DNA of 64,000 bases from the NCBI RefSeq assembly GCF_000720425.1, contig NZ_JOAJ01000008.1, positions 124,001 to 188,000 on the forward strand, in the 5' to 3' direction. This DNA comes from Nocardia rhamnosiphila NBRC 108938 (GTDB lineage: Bacteria > Actinomycetota > Actinomycetes > Mycobacteriales > Mycobacteriaceae). Position 1 is the stretch's first letter; every line of letters starts with the position of its first letter. This document shows positions 8,970 through 17,107 of the stretch, in pieces. The notes under the pieces are model-generated. The model made no database searches, was not told the DNA's origin, and saw nothing but the letters and a program-made list of their open reading frames with translations. Made by a program: the position numbers and the translations under genes.

Positions 8970-8995
8970 TGGTTCATTACATGAGTAATGAACCA
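8970..8995. promoter_or_regulatory. palindromic operator of the GntR/YtrA regulator
   Basis: The 11-base arms TGGTTCATTAC (8970-8980) and GTAATGAACCA (8985-8995) are perfect inverted complements around a 4-base spacer. The site lies 24 bp before the start of the YtrA-type regulator gene, the position of an autoregulatory operator. It is notably AT-rich against its surroundings. Confidence 0.8.
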
Positions 8996-9019
8996 CTCAA
9001 CCAGGGGAGGTGAGGGCCC

Positions 9020-9382
9020 GTGCTCGCGGACGGTAAGCCGCTCTTCCTGCAGATCGCGGAGATGGTCGAGAACTCGATCATCGACGGGTCGCTTCCCGAG
9101 GAGGCGCAGGCGCCGTCGTCGAACGAGCTCGCGACCTTCCATCGGATCAACCCCGCGACAGCGGCCAAAGGCCTGAACCAGCTGGTGTCGGACGGGATTC
9201 TGTACAAGAAACGAGGGATCGGCATGTTCGTCACCGCCGGTGCGCGCGGTGCGTTGCGACTGCGGCGCAAGGAGCGATTCGCCCAGCAGTACATCGACCC
9301 GCTCATCGCCGAAGCCGACAAGCTCGGTATGGGCATCGACGAACTCAAGACCCTGCTCGACCAACGGGAGGGGACCCGATGA
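9020..9382 (+). CDS. GntR family regulator, YtrA subfamily
   Basis: This 120-residue protein has the N-terminal winged-helix domain of GntR regulators (PLFLQIAEMVENSIIDG, then SSNELATFHRINPATAAKGLN and the wing YKKRGIGMFV) and only a short C-terminal helical part. That is the hallmark of the YtrA subfamily, which typically represses its own ABC transporter operon. GTG at 9020 follows GGGGAGG at 9004-9010. Its stop overlaps the start of the ABC ATPase gene by four bases (ATGA), so the three genes 9020-10985 form one operon, probably controlled from the palindrome at 8970-8995. The effector is unknown. Confidence 0.92.
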   Translation: MLADGKPLFLQIAEMVENSIIDGSLPEEAQAPSSNELATFHRINPATAAKGLNQLVSDGILYKKRGIGMFVTAGARGALRLRRKERFAQQYIDPLIAEADKLGMGIDELKTLLDQREGTR

Positions 9383-10296
9383 ACACCACCTTCATCGACC
9401 CGGCACTCGACAACGCGGTACTCGCCCGGGTCCGCGGGGTGACCATGCGCTTCGGTTCGGTCACCGCGCTCGACGATGTGACCTTCGATCTGCGCGAGAA
9501 AACCATCTACGGTCTGCTCGGCCGCAACGGCGCCGGGAAGACGACGCTCATGCAGGTGCTCACCGGCCAGATGTTCCAGAGTTCGGGGGAGGTCCGGATC
9601 AACGGCGCGGTGCCGCACGAGAACGCCGAGGTGCTGCGCTCGGTGTCGTTCATCAAGGAGAGCCAGGCCTATCCGGCCGATTACAAGGTCAAGCATGTGC
9701 TGCGCGCGGCCCGGCACCTGCTCCCGAACTGGGACGAGGATTTCGCCCGCGAGCTGGTACGCGATTTCGATCTGCCCACCGACCGCAAAGTGAAGAAGCT
9801 GTCCCGCGGCATGACCTCCGCGCTAGGCGTGATCGTCGGTCTCGCCTCCCGCGCCCCGCTGACCTTCTTCGACGAACCGTACCTCGGCCTGGACGCCGTG
9901 GCCCGGCAGCTCTTCTACGACCGGCTGCTCGCCGACTACACCGAATATCCCCGCACCGTAGTGCTTTCCACGCATCTGATCGACGAGGTCGCCGACCTGC
10001 TCGAACATGTGCTGCTCATCGACCGCGGCCGGCTCGTCGCCGACGCGTCCGCCGACGAGATGCGCGACGGCGCTCTCACGGTCTCCGGCCCGACCTCCGA
10101 CATCGATCGTTTCGTCGCGGGCAGGCCGGAACTGCGCCGCGAATCACTGGGCACCCAGAGCCGGGTGCTGCTGCGCACCACCGACAACGCCGCCGATGCC
10201 CGGAACGCGAAAACGCTGGGTCTGCTGGTGGAACCGGTCTCGTTGCAGCAATTCATCGTCGAAACCACACCCCTGCACGGCAAGGAAAACTCATGA
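9379..10296 (+). CDS. ABC transporter ATP-binding protein
   Basis: This 305-residue ATPase is the nucleotide-binding subunit of an exporter-type ABC transporter. It has Walker A GRNGAGKT (residues 48-55), a signature loop of the unusual form LSRGM (141-145), Walker B LTFFDE (D165, E166) and the switch His199 (LSTHL). The C-terminal 80 residues form a small extra domain of the kind found in YtrB-like ATPases. It overlaps both neighbours by four bases, so translation is coupled. The substrate is not predictable; YtrA-linked transporters often respond to cell-envelope stress. Confidence 0.93.
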   Translation: MNTTFIDPALDNAVLARVRGVTMRFGSVTALDDVTFDLREKTIYGLLGRNGAGKTTLMQVLTGQMFQSSGEVRINGAVPHENAEVLRSVSFIKESQAYPADYKVKHVLRAARHLLPNWDEDFARELVRDFDLPTDRKVKKLSRGMTSALGVIVGLASRAPLTFFDEPYLGLDAVARQLFYDRLLADYTEYPRTVVLSTHLIDEVADLLEHVLLIDRGRLVADASADEMRDGALTVSGPTSDIDRFVAGRPELRRESLGTQSRVLLRTTDNAADARNAKTLGLLVEPVSLQQFIVETTPLHGKENS

Positions 10297-10985
10297 TCGC
10301 CCGCGCTCTCGCTGTGTCCCGGATCCACACGGTGGCCTGGCCGCTGCTGATCGCCTGGCCGCTGGGAATTCTTCTCGCCGCCTTCGCGATCCCGTGGGTG
10401 ATCTTCGCCCTCATCGACGCCACCGACGCGAACACGACCGGCAGCATCTACTCGATCCTCGGCGTGACCATGGCCTTCTACATGGGTGCGATGACGCAGA
10501 CCTTCCCCTTCGCCCTCGGCCTCGGCGTCACCCGCCGTGACTTCTTCAACGCCACCGCCCTGGTCGGTGCCGCGCAGGTGTTCGGAACCGCCCTCCTGCT
10601 GTGGGTGCTGGCCATTGTCGAGGATCACACCGACGGATGGGGTGTACGGATGGAAATGTTCGGTCTGCCGGGCCATTTCACCGGCAACCGGCTGACCCAG
10701 TTCGCCACCTACGCGGCGTTCCTGGGGTTGGTCGCCTGTGTCAGTCTGTTCCTCGGCGCGGTCTATCAGCGCTGGCGGGTCACCGGCCTCTACACGGCCG
10801 GTGCGGGTTTCCTGCTCCTCGGCGGGCACGCCGCCATCCTGGTGACCTGGCAGCGGTGGTGGCCCGCGGTGGGCGCCTGGTTCGTCGACACGCCCCGGGT
10901 GGTGCCGATGGTAGCGCTGCCGACCGTGGTCGCCCTGGCCGCGCTGATCGGTGCCCGGGTCACGATCCGTCGCGCCACGGCCTGA
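10293..10985 (+). CDS. ABC transporter permease
   Basis: This 230-residue protein has about six predicted membrane helices (starting near TVAWPLLIAWPLGILLAAF) and no soluble domain, and follows the ATPase with an ATGA overlap. It is the membrane partner of the YtrA-controlled transporter. Sequence identity to known families is low, as is usual for these permeases, so the assignment rests on topology and operon position. A hairpin terminator lies 87 bp downstream. Confidence 0.85.
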   Translation: MIARALAVSRIHTVAWPLLIAWPLGILLAAFAIPWVIFALIDATDANTTGSIYSILGVTMAFYMGAMTQTFPFALGLGVTRRDFFNATALVGAAQVFGTALLLWVLAIVEDHTDGWGVRMEMFGLPGHFTGNRLTQFATYAAFLGLVACVSLFLGAVYQRWRVTGLYTAGAGFLLLGGHAAILVTWQRWWPAVGAWFVDTPRVVPMVALPTVVALAALIGARVTIRRATA

Positions 10986-11072
10986 CCGAGCCCGAGATGA
11001 GGCAGGTGCGGTCGGCTCGGGCTCGTGGCGGAGCCGACCGGACCCTGCCCGGGTGATCCCCTTGCCGGAACG

Positions 11073-11100
11073 GGCCCCGACCGCCACAGCGGCCGGGGCC
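11073..11100 (+). terminator. intrinsic terminator of the YtrA/ABC operon
   Basis: GGCCCCG-A-CCGC (11073-11084) pairs with GCGG-C-CGGGGCC (11089-11100) around a CACA loop, followed by GTTTCGCATTT. It lies between the permease stop and the end of the convergent TetR gene. Confidence 0.8.
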
Positions 11101-11120
11101 GTTTCGCATTTCCGACCCGA

Positions 11121-11663
11121 TCACGATGGCGAGCCCGGCGGCCCGTTCAGGTAGTGCGATTCGAAATGCCGCCACGCCGCATCGGGGGCGACGGGAGCCG
11201 CGGGATCGGTGACCGCGGTGAGCAGCCCGACGAGGGCCCACGACAGGGTCGTCACGCCGAGATCGTCGATCTCCGCACCGGGCCGCCCGGCGAAATGTTC
11301 ACGCAGGATAGTGGCGACACTGTGCCGATAGCCGCGCAACGCGGTACTGGACGCCTTGGGACCGATCAGCGGCTGGTACACCTGCGGATATCCTGCGGCG
11401 AGCGCCAGCATCACCCGGACCGGCGCCCACCGCCCCCGATCGGGTGAGCGGGCGATCTCCGCACGGAGATGCTCGGCGCAGCTCACCGCCAGCAGATCGT
11501 CCTTGTCGCGGTAGTGGGCGTAGAAGGTGGACCGTCCGACATCGGCCCGCGCGATCACATCGCTGACGGTGATGCGGTCATAGGGCCGTTCCATCATCAG
11601 TTCGATGAGCGCCCGGTGCAGAGCGTTACGGGTCCGGCGGACCCGGCGGTCCGATTCCTCCAC
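11121..11663 (-). CDS. TetR/AcrR family regulator
   Basis: This 180-residue protein has an N-terminal TetR helix-turn-helix (RNALHRALIELMMERPYDRITVSDVIARADVGRSTFYAHYRDKDDLL, residues about 11-56, quoted in part) and a short ligand-binding domain. It is divergently oriented to the methyltransferase gene at 11780 with a 116-bp gap that should hold both promoters, so it may regulate that gene and itself. No clear palindrome was found in the gap. The ligand is unknown. Confidence 0.88.
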   Translation of the reverse strand: MEESDRRVRRTRNALHRALIELMMERPYDRITVSDVIARADVGRSTFYAHYRDKDDLLAVSCAEHLRAEIARSPDRGRWAPVRVMLALAAGYPQVYQPLIGPKASSTALRGYRHSVATILREHFAGRPGAEIDDLGVTTLSWALVGLLTAVTDPAAPVAPDAAWRHFESHYLNGPPGSPS

Positions 11664-11779
11664 AGCCTCTCCTCTCTGCCCGATAGGGATTGGACAGTCT
11701 TCGCGGATCTGTGCGGAAACGGACGGATCCGCCGGTACTGATCCTGGCCGTCGACGGGGCGACCGCAGACGATGAAACC

Positions 11780-12493
11780 ATGACTTCTTCCACTACACCG
11801 GCCCGCACACCCATGTTCGTCGACGACCCAGGGACGGGCCTGGTCATCGCGGGTATGCGCCGCTACAACCTGTTCACCGCAGTATGGTTTCTCGGCCGGC
11901 ATCGCCGACTGATCACCGAACTGGCCCGGACGAGCGGGGCGGGCCCGGGAGACGATGCCGTAGATATCGGTTGCGGGCCGGGCAAACTCGTCCGCGCCTT
12001 GGGCTCCCGGGTGGGGTCGCGGGGCAGCGTGGCCGGAATCGACCCGTCCGCCTCGGCCGTCACCTACAACCAGCGTCACGACGACCATCCGAATCATCGG
12101 TATATTCAGGCCCCGGCGCAGGATCTACCGCTGCCGGATGCTTCGATCGATGTGGTGACGTGCACCTTCGTCATGCACCACATTCCCGAGGAGCACCGTG
12201 CGGCAGCGATCTCCGAGATGTGGCGAGTGCTGCGGCCAGGAGGTCGGTTGCTGCTCGCCGATGCCCACCCGACCCGGTGGATGCGCTTCTTGTTCAGCCG
12301 ATCCGCACGTCGGCACGGCGACGGTGACCCCTTCGACGCGGTCGATATCCGCCGATACATCCCACTGCTGCGATCTGCGGGCTTCGCAAACGTCGAGTAC
12401 ACCACCAGTCGTCATATGACCGGGATCGTGATGGCGTCGAAGGCGAGCCAGAGGGGCGTCGCCCACCCTTCGGCCGGGCCGCACCTGCCGTAG
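11780..12493 (+). CDS. class I SAM-dependent methyltransferase
   Basis: This 237-residue protein has the Rossmann methyltransferase motifs in order: motif I VDIGCGPGKLVRALG (about residues 53-67), the acidic motif GIDPSASAV, TCTFVMHHIPEEHR, and LRPGGRLLLADAHP. These resemble UbiE/methyltransferase type 11 proteins. The ATG at 11780 is preferred over the upstream in-frame ATG because the extra 30 residues are not domain-like. It diverges from the TetR gene, and removal or modification of a ligand of that regulator is a possibility only. Confidence 0.85.
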   Translation: MTSSTTPARTPMFVDDPGTGLVIAGMRRYNLFTAVWFLGRHRRLITELARTSGAGPGDDAVDIGCGPGKLVRALGSRVGSRGSVAGIDPSASAVTYNQRHDDHPNHRYIQAPAQDLPLPDASIDVVTCTFVMHHIPEEHRAAAISEMWRVLRPGGRLLLADAHPTRWMRFLFSRSARRHGDGDPFDAVDIRRYIPLLRSAGFANVEYTTSRHMTGIVMASKASQRGVAHPSAGPHLP

Positions 12494-12693
12494 CGCCGGT
12501 GCATGTGGCGGGGACCGAACGGCATCGGGAGCTGGAGAGCCATGAGGTCCAGCGAAGGTGGAACCAGTGGACTCGACCGCCGCCGGTCGTTCCCTCGCGC
12601 GCCAGCGGCCGTACCGTCGACAGAACCGCCCTTCCCGCCTCTGGGAAGATTCGATGCGTTGGTTTGGTTAGCCTCTCTCAGGAGGAGGTTCCC
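12494..12693. other. intergenic region before the YbaB-like cluster
   Basis: No supported gene lies here. It ends with the strong ribosome binding site GGAGGAGG at 12681-12688 that serves the small frame at 12694. Confidence 0.4.
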
Positions 12694-12762
12694 ATGGCGA
12701 GGGGTTTGGGTAGCGTTGGTCACGCTGGTGATCTCCGGCCGCATTGCCGGGGGACTGTATGA
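12694..12762 (+). CDS. possible 22-residue leader peptide, coupled to the YbaB-like gene
   Basis: An ATG at 12694 sits five bases after a strong GGAGGAGG (12681-12688). The frame stops at 12762, overlapping the ATG of the next gene as ATGA. The peptide (starting MARGLGSVGHAGDL) matches nothing I know. Position and coupling suggest a translated leader; the amino acid sequence itself gives no support. Confidence 0.35.
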   Translation: MARGLGSVGHAGDLRPHCRGTV

Positions 12763-13103
12763 GCGACCGGCATCCGGTGACAGTTTTCGTTCTGGAGCAG
12801 AGTCGTGCGCTGATACGGGCCGCCGACGAGATGCTCGATCGGGTGAATCGGATCCGGGTGCGGCTGCCCTCTCCGAGCGGTCGAGTGATTCCCGAAGTCG
12901 ATGGCCTCGGTCGGCTCACCGATATATACATCGCACCGGGGACGATAGCGACTTCCCCGAGCGCTCGCGACCTGGCGGACGACATCATGGCGGCGATACG
13001 GGAGAGCACGGCAGACGCCGCCCGTCAGCACCAGGCGGTGCTGCGGGATACGACCTGGCCGGACATCCCGGATATGCCCGAGGTACGGCGGCGGCGTCTA
13101 TAG
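12759..13103 (+). CDS. YbaB/EbfC-like protein
   Basis: This 114-residue protein resembles the YbaB/EbfC nucleoid-associated fold (helix, three-stranded sheet with VRLPSPSGRVIPEVDGLGRLTDIYIAP, helix RDLADDIMAAIRESTADA). In mycobacteria and nocardiae such proteins are commonly encoded next to type VII secretion-associated genes, and the genes following here fit that setting. ATG at 12759 overlaps the stop of a small upstream frame. DNA binding has been shown for YbaB itself, not for this branch, so the function here is unknown. Confidence 0.65.
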   Translation: MSDRHPVTVFVLEQSRALIRAADEMLDRVNRIRVRLPSPSGRVIPEVDGLGRLTDIYIAPGTIATSPSARDLADDIMAAIRESTADAARQHQAVLRDTTWPDIPDMPEVRRRRL

Positions 13104-13140
13104 TGGTGTCGCATTGTGGTTTGCGGCCAGGGGGTCGTGG

Positions 13141-13485
13141 ATGGCAGAGATGAATGCCTCGGATGAGACCGGAATGCAATCGTCGGCCCGGGGTCCGCGC
13201 ATCTTCGAGGTCTTCAATCCGGAATATTCGGTTGGCGTGGCATGCGCGCTCTCGGGGGAGATCGTCGGTGTCCATCTGGGTGAGGAGATCTGGGAGAATG
13301 ATGACGCCTGGCTCGCCGCCGAGATCCTGCGGGTCGCCCGCTTGGCCTACATGAAGTCACAGGTTGGCAGGCGCGCATCGCTACTGGAGCGCGGGGCGCT
13401 GCCACACGTCGCGGACGCCCGGGGTCTGCCCACCGAATCGGACTACCTCCTCCAGGAAAAGCTCGAGTTCGGAGATGAGCACTGA
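13141..13485 (+). CDS. hypothetical protein in the YbaB-linked cluster
   Basis: This 114-residue protein is acidic and has the pattern GVHLGEEIWENDDAWLAAEILRVARLAYM, a strand followed by a helix. It resembles small DUF2694-type proteins encoded with YbaB-like genes in mycobacterial ESX loci, but the match is weak. It follows the YbaB-like gene by 37 bp on the same strand. The ATG at 13141 is preceded by AGGGGG at 13128-13133. No catalytic residues or membrane segment are visible. Confidence 0.6.
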   Translation: MAEMNASDETGMQSSARGPRIFEVFNPEYSVGVACALSGEIVGVHLGEEIWENDDAWLAAEILRVARLAYMKSQVGRRASLLERGALPHVADARGLPTESDYLLQEKLEFGDEH

Positions 13486-13579
13486 GGTAGCCGCTATCGG
13501 CGGTCGATGCCAACCCCCAGTCCTGGGGATATGTGAGAATCGGACTGATAAGTCGAAGCGAGAGGGAGCTTTCGGGGCT

Positions 13580-13891
13580 ATGGGTACTACTGTCAATCAG
13601 GACCCGGACGATCTCCGGGGGCGCGGAGACCAGCATGTCCCCGTGGCCGACGCTTACCTCGCCGGAGCCAAGTCGGATCCCGAGTGGGAGGGCTCTTTCC
13701 TGGAAAGGGCGGGATACGGTGCCTCGTCGCTACTGGCGAAGAACCAGGCGAAGGCTCGATCCAGGATCCAGTTGATGACCGGATACGCAGATACCCATAT
13801 GGGCGCCCGTAACGTATCTCATTCGGGCGCAACAACCTTCGAAGGCGCCGACACCGATGGCGCCGCCGGCGCGGGGTCTGTGAACGCCTGA
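13580..13891 (+). CDS. small hypothetical protein, possible ESX-associated
   Basis: This 103-residue protein is predicted mainly helical through residue 75 and ends in a Gly/Ala/Asp-rich tail. It contains SDPEWEGSF, a Trp-x-Gly element between two helical stretches, loosely like WXG100 proteins, but the length of each helix and the C-terminus do not fit the family well. It lies between the 114-residue protein and the 785-residue protein on the same strand, so it is likely part of that unit. Function is unknown. Confidence 0.5.
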   Translation: MGTTVNQDPDDLRGRGDQHVPVADAYLAGAKSDPEWEGSFLERAGYGASSLLAKNQAKARSRIQLMTGYADTHMGARNVSHSGATTFEGADTDGAAGAGSVNA

Positions 13892-13995
13892 ATTTTTCGT
13901 GTCGGTAAGTGGGGAGATGACGAAGCAAATCGGGCGTGCGCCCGACATTGTCGTTACCGCCGCATCCGGAGTCGGTGCAATGAGGAGCTCATCCG

Positions 13996-16353
13996 GTGAG
14001 TGAACTGTCCCAGGACGACCTGAACGACGGAATCGTCGGCATGGACGATGAGTTCCGGGAAGGTGACTGGCTCTACTCGAAGAACGGCCAGTACCGGACG
14101 GGAATAAAAGACGGTAAAGTCGTTGTTCAGCATGTCGAATCCGAGAACATTGTCAGCACGATCGACACTGGTGATGACAAGGTTACCAGGATCAGGGTCG
14201 AAGACGACGGTCTCGAACTCTGGAACGACGATGAGGAACTCTGGGTCGCGCGGCCGGGCGAAGGTTATGAAGGTTCGGCGGGTAAGGACAATGGTAAGAA
14301 GGGTGACAACGCCGACGATCACCCCGGATACGGCGGCGCGAATCCGCAGAACCTGATTTTGACCGATGACGGCCAACTCATGGTCGTTGCGGACGATATG
14401 GAGGGCTGGGACGGATACTACAACCAGGGCAACTCCAGTGTTGTCTGGTATCCGGATACCTTGGAAAATGTCCGGCTGAGGACTGTTTTCGGTAGCGATT
14501 ACAAGCCCAAGAATCCCGACAGTATAACCAGCGACAGCGATTACGCCGACTACAAACTGGAAATACAAAAACCGAAAGGCCACTCCGAGCCGCTGGGCAT
14601 GTTCATCGATGCCTCCAACCGGGCGCTCAAGGGCTTGATGCTCTGCATCGGGACCGGGGACGTCATGATGCCTGATTTCCTCAAGGAAGGCAAGACGGAC
14701 GACTTCCTCAACCGAGGATTCGTGGACCGTCTCTCCGCGGCGGCCGAGAAAGCGACCGGGAAAGCTTCCTATGGTGAGCACGACCTGATCTCCGAGCTCG
14801 GGCTCAGGCGAGAGGGATTGAAGCAAGCGGATACCGATTTCGAAAACCATGTTCTCGAGTTAGATTTTCACAACAGTGCCAAGTTCCGTGAAATGTATCG
14901 GATCATAATCGACGTCAACGCTGATATAGCCGAAGAGACGATCGGTCATAAATTCGAACCGTCGGTCGGCCGAGAAATCGAACTCAGTGCCACGGAGGAG
15001 AATCCCGAATATGCTGTGGGGATTCAGAAACTCTCCGAGGAAGCGCCTATGTACGACATCATCAGGCGTGGAGTCAAAGATGTCGAAGAAAAGGTTATTG
15101 AATATGTGAAATGGGCCGAAGACAAGGCCAAGGAAGATGATGAGTACAACGTGCTCCTCGAAAAATATAACCCCGGCTGGTCGGATGGGACGCCGCGAGA
15201 GGGTAATCCTCCTGCCAACCCTCCGGCGAATCCGCCCGCGAACCCTCCGGCGAATCCGCCCGCGAACCCTCCGGCGAATCCGCCCGCGAATCCGCCCGCG
15301 AACCCTCCGGCGAATCCGCCCGCGAATCCGCCCGTCAATCCTCCGGTGAATCCGCCCGTCAATCCTCCGGTGAATCCGCCCGCCAATACGCCGGCGAATA
15401 CTCCCGCCAATACCGATGAAGCGCTGAAGGATCTGAACGACCAGTACGACAAGATCTTGGGCGACTCGACCAAGAATCCGACGGATGGTTCCGCTTCGAC
15501 CGGTACAGACGGGGAGCAGTCACCGTCCGGCGTGAACGGGCAGACCGGGGCCGGTGGCCAGAACACCGGTGGCGGCCCCCAGGTCCAGCCCGCCGTCCAA
15601 CCCGCGGCGAGCCCCAGTCCGGATATGAGCGGACTCATGATGGCCAGCATGATCCCGCAGATGCTCAACGGCATGGGCGGGGACCAGGGGGGCAAAGACG
15701 GCAAGGACAAGGACGACAAGGACAAGGACAAGGACAAGGACGATCCCCGCGGCCAGGGTCGCGAGGTTCCCGCTCCCGGTCAGCAGTCGCCGGGTGTTGC
15801 CCCCGGAGCAACCGATCAGGGGCCCGGTGTCCAGCAGGTCATCGCGCCCACCGACACCGGTACTCCGCCGGTGGTGACCACGCCCGGCGCGATGGTCGAT
15901 TACAAGATGCCCGATGGTAAGACCACGATCCAGGTGCCGCAGGCGGTTTCCGACGCGCTGACCCGCCAGCAGGGGAACCCGGCGCTCAACGCGTTCACCG
16001 CCTACGAGGGCACGCAGGCCTCGCAGGACATGGGCGGTACCTGGGAAGCCGTTCAGGGAGATCTGAAAACGGGCGACGTGATCAGGTGGGAGAACCACAG
16101 TGCCGTCGTGATCAACGACGGGACGGGTCCGCAGTACTGGAAGGACGGGATTCTCACCCGGCTGGACCAGAACGGCGATCTCGACAACCTGGGCCACGGC
16201 AAGTTCGTGCAGTTCCTCCGCCCACAGGGCCTGGGGGAGGCGGATGTGCAGGCTCCCGGCGCGCCGACGGAGTTGCCGGAACCGAAGGTCACTCTCGAGA
16301 CACCGCAGGCGCCACCCTCGGTCCAGGCACCGCAAGAGCCCAAGCAGGCGTGA
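13996..16353 (+). CDS. 785-residue modular protein with NPPA repeat and NlpC-like C-terminus
   Basis: I do not recognise the whole protein. Residues 1-400 are an acidic, mostly soluble region. Residues 404-471 are 17 Asn-Pro-Pro-Ala/Val type tetrapeptides. A Gly/Gln-rich linker and a Lys-Asp tract (about 566-580) follow. Residues about 640-750 look like an NlpC/P60 or CHAP fold (DLKTGDVIRWENHSAVVIND carries the His), but I find no catalytic Cys, so it may bind rather than cut peptidoglycan. No signal peptide is visible; type VII export is possible given the YbaB-like neighbours. GTG at 13996 follows GAGGAG at 13982-13987. The first half is less GC-rich than neighbouring genes. A strong hairpin follows. 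Confidence 0.7.
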   Translation: MSELSQDDLNDGIVGMDDEFREGDWLYSKNGQYRTGIKDGKVVVQHVESENIVSTIDTGDDKVTRIRVEDDGLELWNDDEELWVARPGEGYEGSAGKDNGKKGDNADDHPGYGGANPQNLILTDDGQLMVVADDMEGWDGYYNQGNSSVVWYPDTLENVRLRTVFGSDYKPKNPDSITSDSDYADYKLEIQKPKGHSEPLGMFIDASNRALKGLMLCIGTGDVMMPDFLKEGKTDDFLNRGFVDRLSAAAEKATGKASYGEHDLISELGLRREGLKQADTDFENHVLELDFHNSAKFREMYRIIIDVNADIAEETIGHKFEPSVGREIELSATEENPEYAVGIQKLSEEAPMYDIIRRGVKDVEEKVIEYVKWAEDKAKEDDEYNVLLEKYNPGWSDGTPREGNPPANPPANPPANPPANPPANPPANPPANPPANPPANPPANPPVNPPVNPPVNPPVNPPANTPANTPANTDEALKDLNDQYDKILGDSTKNPTDGSASTGTDGEQSPSGVNGQTGAGGQNTGGGPQVQPAVQPAASPSPDMSGLMMASMIPQMLNGMGGDQGGKDGKDKDDKDKDKDKDDPRGQGREVPAPGQQSPGVAPGATDQGPGVQQVIAPTDTGTPPVVTTPGAMVDYKMPDGKTTIQVPQAVSDALTRQQGNPALNAFTAYEGTQASQDMGGTWEAVQGDLKTGDVIRWENHSAVVINDGTGPQYWKDGILTRLDQNGDLDNLGHGKFVQFLRPQGLGEADVQAPGAPTELPEPKVTLETPQAPPSVQAPQEPKQA
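15205..15408 (+). repeat. 12-bp coding repeat (Asn-Pro-Pro-Ala)
   Basis: Seventeen 12-bp units encode NPPA (11), NPPV (4) and NTPA (2). Most alternate between two codon versions (AACCCTCCGGCG and AATCCGCCCGCG), giving a 24-bp higher-order period. This pattern suggests growth by recombination or slippage, and copy number may vary between strains. Confidence 0.9.
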
Positions 16354-16357
16354 TCCC

Positions 16358-16390
16358 GCCGGCCGAGCGCGTCATTCGCGCTCGGCCGGC
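16358..16390 (+). terminator. hairpin terminator after the 785-residue gene
   Basis: GCCGGCCGAGCGCG (16358-16371) and CGCGCTCGGCCGGC (16377-16390) form a perfect 14-bp stem with a TCATT loop, starting five bases after the stop codon. It separates the ESX-like cluster from the DUF4178 operon. Confidence 0.85.
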
Positions 16391-16459
16391 CGCAATACTG
16401 CGGTGGCGGGTGTTAGTCTCCGCTGAGATCATCAGAGGGAGGCCGCCATCAACGCGCTG

Positions 16460-17053
16460 TTGCTCGTCCTGCTCGTCGTCGCGCTCGTCGTGGCGGGGGT
16501 CGCGTTGTTCCTGTTGGTGCGGAAGAAGAACGAGCCTCCCGCCGCGGCGGGGCCGGTGGATCCGTTCGCCGACAAGGACTCCGATGCGTTGCGCGGTGAT
16601 CCGCGGGCGCTGAAGGCGGGGGATATCGTCGACATCTTCGGCGAGACCTACACCGTCCGTGGCTCGCTCCGCCTGAAAGAGGGCGGCTACCAGTGGAGTG
16701 AGCATCTGCTGGATACCGCGAGTGGTACCCGCAAATGGTTGTCGGTGGAAGAGGACCCGGATCTCGAACTGGTGCTGTGGACCGAGACACCGGGAGTCCC
16801 GGCGGCGGGCGGGGAAGAGATCGAGCACGACGGGAAGACGTTCCGGCTCAACGAGTCGGGGCGCGCCCAGTACGTCGGCGAGGCGACCACCGGCCTCACC
16901 CCTTCGGGCACTGTCGCCTATCACGACTACGCCGCCGCGGACGGCACCCGGCTCTCGTTCGAGGATTTCGGCGAATCGGGCAAAAAGGAAGCCGCGATCG
17001 GGCAGGTGCTGTACCGGAGTGCGATTATGATCTACCCGCAGTCATCGAACTGA
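16460..17053 (+). CDS. DUF4178 domain protein
   Basis: This protein of about 197 residues has one N-terminal membrane helix (LVLLVVALVVAGVALFLLV) and then a DUF4178 domain (KAGDIVDIFGETYTVRGSLRLKEGGYQW... VLWTETPG). It opens the four-gene set DUF4178-DUF4247-DUF350-spermidine synthase-like, an arrangement known from several bacteria. The start is uncertain: TTG at 16460 is the first conventional codon, but the ribosome binding site GAGGGAGG (16435-16442) is 17 bases away, and would be well placed for the in-frame ATC at 16448 or CTG at 16457. A TAGTCT box at 16414-16419 could be the -10. Confidence 0.85.
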   Translation: MLVLLVVALVVAGVALFLLVRKKNEPPAAAGPVDPFADKDSDALRGDPRALKAGDIVDIFGETYTVRGSLRLKEGGYQWSEHLLDTASGTRKWLSVEEDPDLELVLWTETPGVPAAGGEEIEHDGKTFRLNESGRAQYVGEATTGLTPSGTVAYHDYAAADGTRLSFEDFGESGKKEAAIGQVLYRSAIMIYPQSSN

Positions 17054-17107
17054 GCGATAGCTGCGGCACCGGAGGGACTGTGCGCCGGACGGGGGAAGGT
17101 TTTTGCT

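Noticed and set aside
12503..13153. 216-codon plus-strand frame with a hydrophobic stretch (VWVALVTLVISGRIAGGLY)
   Set aside because: It overlaps the YbaB-like gene, has no ribosome binding site, and turns into low-complexity residues after the hydrophobic part.
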